This document shows, piece by piece, positions 55,465 to 64,000 of a stretch of DNA of 64,000 nucleotides; the first letter of the stretch is position 1; every line of letters starts with the position of its first letter. Source of the stretch: Notospermus geniculatus. Taxonomy: Eukaryota; Nemertea; Pilidiophora; Heteronemertea; Lineidae. The position numbers were made by a program, and so were the translations under genes. The notes under the pieces were generated by a model that was not told the origin of the DNA, ran no database searches, and was given only the letters and a program-made list of their open reading frames with translations. The stretch is from contig NMRB01000364.1 of NCBI GenBank assembly GCA_002633025.1, forward strand, positions 155,494 through 219,493. The letters are read 5' to 3'.

Positions 55465-56427
55465 GGGGTCATCCCTATGTGTCCCGGGTCCTATGTGTCC
55501 CGGGTTCTATGTGTCCCGGGTCCTATGTGTCCCGGGTTCTATGTGTCCCCAGTTCCATGTGTCTGTCTCAGTTATGGTTGGCCTTGTCCTCATTTTGTTC
55601 TCAAGTGGAGTCGACGAACTCATATCTTAATAATCATGGATATGTATTAACTAAAATAAATCGGCGTTAGCATTCATTATGAATTCTGATACATGTTATA
55701 ACGGTTGGAAACATCACTAAAAAAATGTGGATTATGAATTTGAAAGCCCTCTGGTGGAGTGTGAAGATACCAAGGTAATGACCGTGGGCCTGTTTCATAA
55801 AGTGACTTTAAGCTAATGGTACCATTAACTCAATGCATTTTCCATTTGCCCTGTTTCATAAAGTGCCTTGAAGCTAATGGTACCTTTAATCAAATGGAAA
55901 ATGCATTGAGTTAATGGTACCATTAGCTTAAAGTCACTTTATGAAACAGGAGGCCCCTGTTTTTTTTCTTCAGTATCACCGTAGCTCCTGCATTTTGGAA
56001 GATTAAAAGTCCAATTAACCTTTCATAAAAACCACGTAATTGTTTGGTATGTATTGAATATGAGTAATGATAGATGGGCCGTGGAACTACTGCTTTTCAT
56101 CGTGGAAGTTGTACATTAAATGCTAACATTGATTTTTATTTTAGTTAATACATACTTTATCCATGATAATACATACTTTATCCATGATGATTAAAATATG
56201 AGTTCGTTGACTGCACTTGAGAATAAAATGGCGACAAGGTCAATCATAACTGGGACAGACGCATGGAACCGGAGACACATAGAACCCGGGACACATAGAA
56301 CCCTGCATACAAAAAAACTGTCTTTAGGGACGCATAGAACCCGGGACGCAAAGAACCCGGGACACATAGAACCCGGGACGCAAAGGACCCGGGACACATA
56401 GAACCTGGGACACATAGGTACGCTCCC
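55465..56427. mobile_element. Foldback with 16-bp minisatellite arms (copy 2)
   Basis: Same ends as 2391-3698 (ggggtcatccc and ggtacgctccc). It is flanked by the perfect 9-mer ATGAATTGC at 55456-55464 and 56428-56436. The left array has about five 16-mers, the right about eight with variants (gacgcaaagaacccgg). The centre holds a nested hairpin MITE and two copies of taatacatactttatccatg. Confidence 0.9.
55786..55953. mobile_element. Hairpin MITE nested in copy 2
   Basis: Arms of ~75 bp (tttcataaagtgactttaag, taatggtaccatta). A partial copy occurs at 3329-3411 in the related foldback. Confidence 0.85.
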
Positions 56428-56436
56428 ATGAATTGC

Positions 56437-57060
56437 TGGGCTTCAAGAAACCCGTGTCTGAAAAACACGGCTTTTGGAAACACGGCAATGTCGCCGTGCT
56501 AATCGAAATCCCCGTGTTTTCGTTAGTTCTCAGCACGGCTACTGATGGCGCAGCCATTAAGTGACATCGTTTTCGCGCCTCAAACAATGCGTGCCAACAC
56601 AGAAATGACCGAAGAATCAGTACATGCAGAGCACCTGTCGCCGGGCTACTTAGCTATAATGTAGTAGTAGCCGTGGTTCCACCTATCCGAAACCCCGGGT
56701 GAAACACGGGTTTCTTGCGCGTACACCTATTTTTTGCCGTGTCTAATAGACCCGTGTCTAAAAACCCCGTGTCTATTAGACACGGCAAGCTCGCCAGCAT
56801 GCAATTGTAATGTACTGAAAATAGATGAAAGCGCGAGGTGGGTTTTTTTCAAGCTTGGGGAAGACACGGGTCTAAAAAACCCGGGGATTTTGGATAGGTG
56901 GAAGTACTGCTAGTGTGACCTCTCGCCGGGCTTTTCGTACACACGGGTTTGACACGGGTCTGGAAAAACACGGGTATTTTCAAGAGGTGTACCGTAGCTT
57001 ATGTAAACCCGGTGTAACGTTTTTCAGTGAGGCGCGTGTGCGAGTGTGACATCACAATAG
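56437..57060. repeat. Region of acacggg-rich inverted repeats
   Basis: Contains a MITE-like pair at ~56669-56925 (gtggttccacctatcc and ggataggtggaagta) and many cccgtgt/acacggg copies. The foldback at 55465 appears to have inserted into a related element, since similar sequence (gtggttacactacataaaat) precedes it. Confidence 0.6.
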
Positions 57061-57062
57061 AT

Positions 57063-57229
57063 CAGGGCCGTATTTAGCGGGGGGGGGGGNNNNGGGCCGC
57101 TGCACCCCAGAGCCAACCAAAAAACGTGATTTTCATGCAGATTTTGGGCAAAAAACGGCAAAAAGAGGTCTTCTGCCCCCCCAGAGAGGCTTTTGCCCCC
57201 CCAGGACCAAAAAGCTAAATACGGCCCTG
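57063..57229. mobile_element. hAT-type MITE
   Basis: Ends cagggccgtatttagc and gctaaatacggccctg, bordered by TAGAT. CAGGG ends are typical of hAT MITEs. Four Ns at 57090-57093 lie in a G-run. The inner part resembles 1660-1740. Confidence 0.75.
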
Positions 57230-58726
57230 TAGATTGACGGAATAAGCGGTGACTTGGCAATCGGCGACACACAGAGAAACAGCGAGTCCGTTTCCCAGTG
57301 TGGTCCGAACAGTGCGAATCACGCAGAAAAATGGCCACACTGAAAAACGTTACACCTGTCTAATGTCAGTCCCGTTGACGGTGCTCCACGAAACTTCGGT
57401 CAAGTGCAGCGTTATCCAATAAACCGGACAACCCCGGTAAACGATGTGACGCTCGACGTGGCCGGCCGACAGACTGCTTCACCCACCGGGGGCTAAGTAC
57501 AGTAATACATGGCCTGTACATTTCGTGTAAATTTGAGGTCGAAGCGCCCCGCCAAATCCAGTCGATGGAAATAATCAATTATGATGAAATTTCACACAGC
57601 TCTAGGAAGGATACTAAACATTTGTTAGACGCGAAATTTGCTTCTGTCCCTACTTGAAGTCGTACGAAAAATTGGCCTCCTGTATCAAATCAATGCGTCT
57701 AGAATAGCCAGGGATTCAATGCAAAGATGAAGTGCCATATCTATCCTATATGATATCTGCCCCTAGCACACTTGCAAATGACACTCACTCAATAATAGTA
57801 TCAACGATGCCCTCACAATCCACCCCAAACCATAGACACGGTGATTTTATTAAGAACTACTTTCCCATCTGACCTTGACGCTTGATTACTTGACCTAGCC
57901 CCACCCGTCGTTGAAAGTGAAATTGACGTCCGCGCCAATCAGAGGTGAGGTACGTACGTCATCGTTTGCTGACGTCACCGTTGATTTTCGTTGCTAAGGT
58001 CAATCCGCTGGTGTAGAAGCACGGCATCAACACTAGATGACAAGATGACGTCATGGACGCAAGATGTCAGCCAAATGTTCCAGAGATTTCATTCATCAAA
58101 ATTCAGGTCTCGAATGAAATCTTGCGGGACCAGATTGTACCCTGTGATGACGTCGTGGCATGGAGTTCTCACGTCGTCGTCAGCCAGTTGGTACTGGTCT
58201 TTCTACAGCTCGCTGTTTGGACGATTCGCTTTGTTTTCCCACTGGTTTTCAATTCAATCCAGCTGCTATCATTCAATAACTAACAGACGTACATGCAGGT
58301 GAGTTTTTTTTGAATTTTTATGCGCTCAATGGTTAATACGCCCCACTGAAACTTTGAATCGAGAACAAAATGGCGACCATCGGACGGTAGACCGGAAGTA
58401 GTCAAGCTCAGCTGGACATGCGGAGGAGGTTGATCATCGCAGACCTGGCAACAGCGCGGAGAAATCCATTGACATCACATTGTACAATGTTGTAGAGATT
58501 GCATTATTGCGTGTGAGATTGCGTGTTTTCAATTCATTCCACGAATTTGAATTGACGGGCGAAATAAGTGTAAATACAGTACGAGCCAGTTACCCGATGA
58601 CAGTAGTAGTAGCCGATGATAGCAGTACCCACATGGGCCAACTTGGACGGTGATTGATGACGTCACTGCGCAACGCCGCTAATGCTGACGGACGGAAGTG
58701 CCTTGACGTTTTATACATGTAGTATA
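57230..58726. other. Intergenic with CRE-like cluster, no confirmed gene
   Basis: Short ORFs at 57991-58302 precede a gtgagt-like site at 58297 but no homologous protein is recognised. TGACGTCA or close variants occur at 57925, 57969, 58044, 58146 and 58660, possibly marking a promoter. Confidence 0.35.
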
Positions 58727-58908
58727 GAGGTGTCATAGAATGTAATGCCCCCGATATCAGATGCCCGCTTCTTTTGTTCAGGGGACATCTGGTAACAGAA
58801 GTTAACAGAAGTTCTGTTTGCCAGTGCCCGGCTGACCCTTAATCCGTCAGAATCTATTGTTGTGGGGCATCTCATATCAGGGGGCATGACATTCTACGAC
58901 ACCGGTAC
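58727..58908. mobile_element. MITE (ggtgtcatagaatgt ends)
   Basis: Inverted ends of about 40 bp (ggtgtcatagaatgt, atgcccccgatatcag and near-complement) around a ~90-bp centre. Confidence 0.8.
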
Positions 58909-59949
58909 CAGAAACAGCAAACTGTGTTATATTTGATGAACTATAGACATGTACGGTTAAAAGTGTACCTATGTTTACAAAGTTTTTCCAGGGTATTTTT
59001 TACTCAAAAAGAGATTGGAAGTAAACTTAGCGTATTCATCCCAAATACACAGCACCGTCATATTCACAATTACCTATAGTTCACAAACATACAAGAAGTA
59101 CAGCGTGTACTGTATAGATGAGTTCAAACTTCGTAATTAGGTCATTGCCATGGATAATTCGCGCATGCGCAGTTTGCCGTTTTCCATGTCCAAAACGGAA
59201 GTCAATTTTTTAATGGCTTTCAACGAAGGATGGTCCTCGAGATGATCACCAGGCGGTAATGAAAATCGCTACCAACGTGAACTCGGGTGCGATATACAGA
59301 AAAACTCGCCCAGGTTTGGCCTCCGAATGGACAAAAATGGCGATGCACATGGCCGTAGATCGCGAATTCACTCCATTCTTCGCTCGATCTCTCGCACGCT
59401 ATGGTGATATAGCAGGGAAACCAGTGATTTTTCCTTTCCTCAACGAGTACCAGACCCTTTCACAGCGTAATTAAGGGCTGCCCTGTAGAAATATCGAAGA
59501 GAACCACCAAAAATGCCACCGACTGCCGGAATCCTTCGTTGAAACCAATGAAAACACACCAGCTTCCCTGTTGACCAAGAGAAGAAGTCGCCATGACGAC
59601 ATAGACGATGACCTAGTTTGAACTGATGTATACACAGAAGCGTACGGGACCGGCAAAGTTCCAATAAAGTCCAAATGACTTTTTAAAAAGAAGTGCGCCA
59701 TGGTCCTCCCAGATGCATGACGTGACGACGTCACAACACAGTGTGCCATGTGACTTCCATTCCACGACGTCAATCATCCATGCCGTTCTGTCAGACGCAC
59801 ACAAGTTCGCTAAAAATCAGCTCAGTGATAGATATTTAAACATGTTTATAGGCCAACCTAAATATAATAGACGCGCACAAACTTTTTCTGGGGGACAGTC
59901 GAAAATCTGTCGAGTGGTACACTATTTATCCATTATAGTCTCTAAATTA
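58909..59949. other. Intergenic, nothing recognised
   Basis: ORFs of up to 108 codons on both strands have no recognised domain and overlap each other. No element ends were found. Confidence 0.35.
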
Positions 59950-59958
59950 TTAAGTATG

Positions 59959-61322
59959 GCCGAATCGGTTAATGTCGTCCTGGGTATAACAGAAATATAC
60001 CTACTCTTCATTCCAGTTCCGATTGGCGCGAGGTTTTGATGAAACATACGTCAATCGACTTGTCTTTCTTGGCGGTATCTTATAATCCAAGTTTCATCGG
60101 ACTTTATTGCAGTTAAGTCGTTGAAATTGACCAAAATGTCATTTTCGCCGATCGGCTGCCTCCATCGAAATGACGTCATCGCCAGCGCCACAAGAGGAAC
60201 GTCAGATCGGACTATTTGTTCGGGGGAGAGAAGCCTCTCAGACAGTTCGCATCTGACCTCAGTTTATTCCATGCTAACAGAGATTTATTGTCCGTCAGAT
60301 GAATAAAATTACATTTAGTCAAATATAGCAACGGAAAACATCCATATTTCTAGCACATAAACTCACAGGGAAAACTCAGCTGAACACGTGAACGCAGGAG
60401 CGGCTGCCCACCCCAACGAAAAATCGACGCGACCACGCAAAACACAGCGCTCGTAGCGGCCAAATCGTGGAACTACACTTTGTACACAACCTCGCGTGCA
60501 AATGTACAGGGGTCAAAATATCGAGAAATAGTGGGAATATCGCGATGAAACTTGGATTATAAGATACCGCCAAGAACGACAAGTCGATTGACGTATGTTT
60601 CATCAAAATCGGCCCAGGCGTTGCGGAGCTATCGTTGATAAACCTCGCGCCAATCGGAACTTGAATGAAGAGTAGGTTCAATGTCGTCCTACAAATACAA
60701 AAGTATACCGAGAATTGGATACAGCACCTGAAGTCGAGATTGTTCTTGCAAATGCCACATATCACCATGCACAAGCATGACAAGTCGAAAAACATATAGC
60801 GCCCGACACGACGGGCACCATATTAATATAGCCTATCGTACCGACAGTCTTCAAAGAATTTTTCGTGCCGTTTATCGTCACTTAAATCCGCCATAGTACT
60901 CGCAGCACGGCTGATGTAATGTCGATGCGGACGTAGATGAACGCACGGCACCGAACAAACATATGACGCAGATCGGCTCTGTTCGTTTGCTCATTTCTTT
61001 GAAATTGTGAGCTTAACTTGCGATAAGTTTGGACCATTGTGTTAAGACAAAGGTTAACAGTTGACCCTTGCTATCGATGAGCACAAAAGCTGACAATATT
61101 GACTGGTATTTTGACGATGTTGATTGCAAAACTACCGTCTCAGTCTCAGTTGAAGCGAGAGACAAAATGGCGGCCATGCATTCCTAACTCGTACCCAGGC
61201 TCAAAACTACGGTACTGGGTATACTTCTGTAGACCGAACTATACCCAGGGTACAGTTTTGTAGGACGACATTCAACCTGCGTATATTTCTGTTATACCCA
61301 GCACGACATTAACCGATTCGGC
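59959..61322. mobile_element. GCCGAAT-family foldback Y with 9-bp duplication
   Basis: Ends gccgaatcggttaatgtcgt and acgacattaaccgattcggc. The flanks are TTAAGTATG at 59950-59958 and 61323-61331. Subterminal blocks cctgggtataacagaaatat are reversed near 61290. An inner inverted pair lies at 60005-60115 and 60540-60680 (gatgaaacatacgtcaatcg). No transposase is seen in 1.36 kb. Confidence 0.9.
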
Positions 61323-61331
61323 TTAAGTATG

Positions 61332-63146
61332 CGGGCACACTGCACTTGCAACAGAGAGCCGAGTACACAGAGGGAGAGAGCCCTAAGTGTAGGCCTACAC
61401 ACAGATCATCCTTGACAAGAATGTTCAAATGTACCATTCTGAATGATCTAAGTTCGATTGGGTATGGAGCCGATGGCTACAGTAACACATAAAAATGAGT
61501 TCAAGGACGGTACCGTACTTGATAAAGGGTTACTGACGACATCACAGCGCGTCGAACTTCTCAAGCGATGAAAAGGACAGCGGTCATTTTGGCTCACTAC
61601 CTGGACACGTCAGCTATGGCTTCGATGTAGTATTATAGTCAAGCCTATAGTTGGTACATGTACCACTGACTATGGCTTGGACAGGACACCAGTCTTCGTT
61701 CCCGATGCCGCCGCCAGGGGAGGAGAGCCCTTGCGGTTGATGTGGAACTTGTCTGCTCATGTTTCATCCAGAAAAATATAAAAAATGGACCATGTACATG
61801 TACATACTTCTCTCTGTCATTACACTATCATGACTATTATGTCCAAAGGGGTGAGCAAATGGTCCATCGACCATTTCATTCTAGTTCGCGGGGATTCGCC
61901 CGCCTAAGTCGCCACAGTGTGACACGGGCTTTAAGGTGGCGGGGGAGATAGTGAACGCATCCAATTGAGGTCCGTTTGAAATTGAATTGCACGAATGTGT
62001 TACGACCGAAGTTTATTTTGCCAACGAAATTTGTGAGTTTATGTATTGTTTCAGATCTCCGAATTGAAAAACTGCACAATAAGTAACTGATTATGTAATT
62101 TTATTCATGAACAATGGCAAGTCCCAGATGAAGTTTTCAGAGGCGATGACGGGTACAGCCGGTTCCAAATGACCGGATTTTAGGTAGTGATGGATGCAGC
62201 ATGGCGAGTTCTATGGTCGTTCGAGGCCCGATTTTTCAAAATTGAAATAACTAATTAGCAATTGCTTAATTAGTGGCCTGAAAAAGGTCAAAACAGAAAA
62301 CTGAATAATTTTGGGTGTTTTCGTCTAAAATTCAAAAATCGGGGCTGGAACGGGCTTAGAAGAAGTTTTTTTCCAGATCATATTCGAAATCAGATTGACC
62401 ATCGATCCACGCACAAAAAAGAAATCGCTCGTGAAAATTTGTGAGAAAGTCCGCAACTTTCCCCGCGAGCCCTTTGTTATGGTAATGAAGAACGCCGTGT
62501 GGAGTTGGTCACGTTCGGATGAAGTCTGTTCAAAAATCATCGACGACAGAGCTATTGTTAAGGAACGGCGTGGCCTAATGGAAATGCGTCGAAAGAGGTA
62601 TTGCGCAATACCATTCCGGGCGTAACATGCCTAAGAACTACACTTGCGAAATATTGAAACAGGCTATGATTGTGACCGACTGCGGTTGAGCCCATGAATA
62701 AATTCATTCAGATCATTTCCATATTCAGCGGGAAAATACGCCAGGCTAGTCACCCCCGCCACCGTAGAATTCTTTACCTGTGTAGAGACTGTGCATGAGG
62801 CCTACACTGAACTCTGCACTGACCCACGACACAAGAAGAACGATTCGTTGGCCTTCACACTCCGAACGAAGTGTAAGACCTACAAACGTAGAACGAAGTG
62901 TCATGACAGTTTCTACTTGGGGAAACTTGGCGTTGGTCTACACATGGACAACGAGGAAGTTATTCAGTCGCAGTAGGAAGGAACATTAAAGATGCAATGC
63001 GGGCCAATATTTTCGGGACGATGGCGGTCATTCGTTTCGAACTTTGCAGAATCATCTCTTAAGCTAGCCGCACAGACGAATAACACTCAGATGTATTCGG
63101 CGCAGCCATATTTAAAATGGCTGAAACATGAAACATGGCAGTATGC
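61332..63146. other. Intergenic with repeat fragments
   Basis: Holds a fragment of the caatggtccat repeat (61770-61890), an agcccgtgtcacactg terminus fragment, and a possible inverted pair ggtggcggggg (61935) / cccccgccacc (62752) that could bound an 830-bp element. No gene is supported. Confidence 0.4.
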
Positions 63147-63155
63147 TCTTGATGC

Positions 63156-63699
63156 GCCGAATGGGTGAATGTCGTCCCGGGTGACCCTAAATGTCACCCA
63201 TTACAAAACTGGGTGACCCTAAACGTCCTCCAGAACAAGGCTGTGTGACGTTCATACCCTGAACGTCACCCAGTTTCAAAATCGTCGGAGGTTGGCGATC
63301 GAGAGTGGAACGTCTGTCAGGTAGCGCTCGCTATATCATGCAATTAACAAAACGTGACTTTGACGTTTTTGCACCATAAAATCCAAGTAAAACATGGATT
63401 TGATACAGCAATATGCATCTTCATCGTCATGAGGGAGTGGGTTGTACTTAGAGGAACTTCTGGCGAAATCTTTGCCTGGCAATGAGATTGTCAATGATGG
63501 AGATGTCAGAATTCGTTTTCACCTACACGAACAGCGTATACCACACCTCGGACGCAGGTTTTAAAATGGCACGATTTTCAATCTGGGTGATGTTTAGGGT
63601 CTTAACGTCACCCAGCCTTGTTCTGGGGGACGTTTAGGGTCACCTAGTTTTGTCCTGGGTGACATTTAGGTCACCCAGGACGACATTCACCCATTCGGC
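63156..63699. mobile_element. GCCGAAT-family foldback Z with 9-bp duplication
   Basis: Ends gccgaatgggtgaatgtcgt and acgacattcacccattcggc. The flanks are TCTTGATGC at 63147-63155 and 63700-63708. Subterminal arrays use gggtgaccctaaacgtc and complement, unlike those of X and Y. Confidence 0.92.
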
Positions 63700-63708
63700 T
63701 CTTGATGC

Positions 63709-63990
63709 CTTAGCCAGTTTTTTGCCTGCGACACGTGGCACTGCCGCATTCCTTAAATCCAATCGGTTTGATTCTTTGTGCGGCTGCAAGATCGATACGT
63801 CCATCCAAACAACGGTGCCGCGCGCCAAATTCGTCTGAGTGGCATTCGCTAGCTTAGTCAAATTCAAAGTACATGTAGGCGAAATCCCAGCTTGTGTTGG
63901 CTTTCTGTGATCTGCATAGACGTGACAAAAAATGCCGTTCTCCACCTGTCTGATTGACTCAAGTTGGTAGTCTGAATTTGGGAGATTCAT
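63709..63990 (-). CDS. Unrecognised ORF at window edge
   Basis: The minus frame (MNLPNSDYQLESIRQV, then VYADHRKPTQAGISP, then VVWMDVSIL) has balanced, protein-like composition but no family that I recognise. It runs into foldback Z. Without Z and one target copy the frame continues ASRAYCHVSCF to a stop near 63080. It may be a real exon or a chance ORF. Confidence 0.25.
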
Positions 63991-64000
63991 AAAAAACTTA

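Noticed and set aside
57024-57338. Minus ORF of 104 codons
   Set aside because: It crosses the N-run and the hAT-type MITE, and its sequence is that of the repeat.
59259-59804. Coding ORFs on both strands
   Set aside because: They overlap each other on opposite strands, have no recognised motifs and no splice context.

Overview
The window is nuclear DNA of a marine invertebrate. The evidence is spliced genes with GT/AG introns, a Penelope-type retroelement, a CR1/Jockey-type LINE, hAT-like and XPG-nuclease DNA transposon genes, and many inverted-repeat elements. The mixture would fit a lancelet, other invertebrate deuterostome or lophotrochozoan. The species cannot be fixed from sequence alone. 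No prokaryotic features are present.

Only one conventional host gene is clear: a complete sideroflexin-5-like (SFXN5) mitochondrial carrier on the + strand. It has nine coding exons from 43774 to 49711, all reading frames and splice phases close, and the predicted protein is 325 residues. Just upstream (38796-42108) lie two single-exon ORFs of about 315 residues with no family I recognise. They look like divergent tandem paralogues and are the best candidate for something undescribed. Isolated exons resembling a PAN/apple domain (34453-34604) and a Walker-A helicase segment (22125-22280) may be gene fragments.

The rest is mostly mobile DNA, often nested. 1-9000: an element with ~600-bp inverted arms around a Penelope-like element whose RT and GIY-YIG parts are split by a foldback and a MITE. 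9029-13674: a large foldback whose arms carry a decayed cysteine-rich tail resembling XPG-type transposon proteins, with a smaller foldback in its centre. 14.0-16.9 kb: small MITEs and a foldback with tandem ~155-bp units. 16970-20223: a four-exon hAT-derived gene with one frameshift. 20872-21299: a foldback. 22.9-26.05 kb: a 5'-truncated LINE cut by a SINE-like insert and a MITE. 27441-33909: a 6.5-kb XPG-nuclease (Academ-like) transposon with TIRs, two frameshifts and one in-frame stop. 35-38.5 kb: stacked MITEs and a second copy of a tRNA-like foldback. 49.8-64 kb: more foldbacks and MITEs.

A recurrent theme is foldback elements with 9-bp (or 8 of 9) target-site duplications: 1453-2266, 2391-3698, 10588-11725, 20872-21299, 50787-51157, 51990-52739, 55465-56427, 59959-61322 and 63156-63699. 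This is the pattern known for Mutator/Foldback-type transposition. Three of them share an almost identical GCCGAAT terminus but have unrelated subterminal repeat arrays. Three others share a 16-bp CCCGGG-centred minisatellite. No autonomous transposase for these elements is visible in the window.
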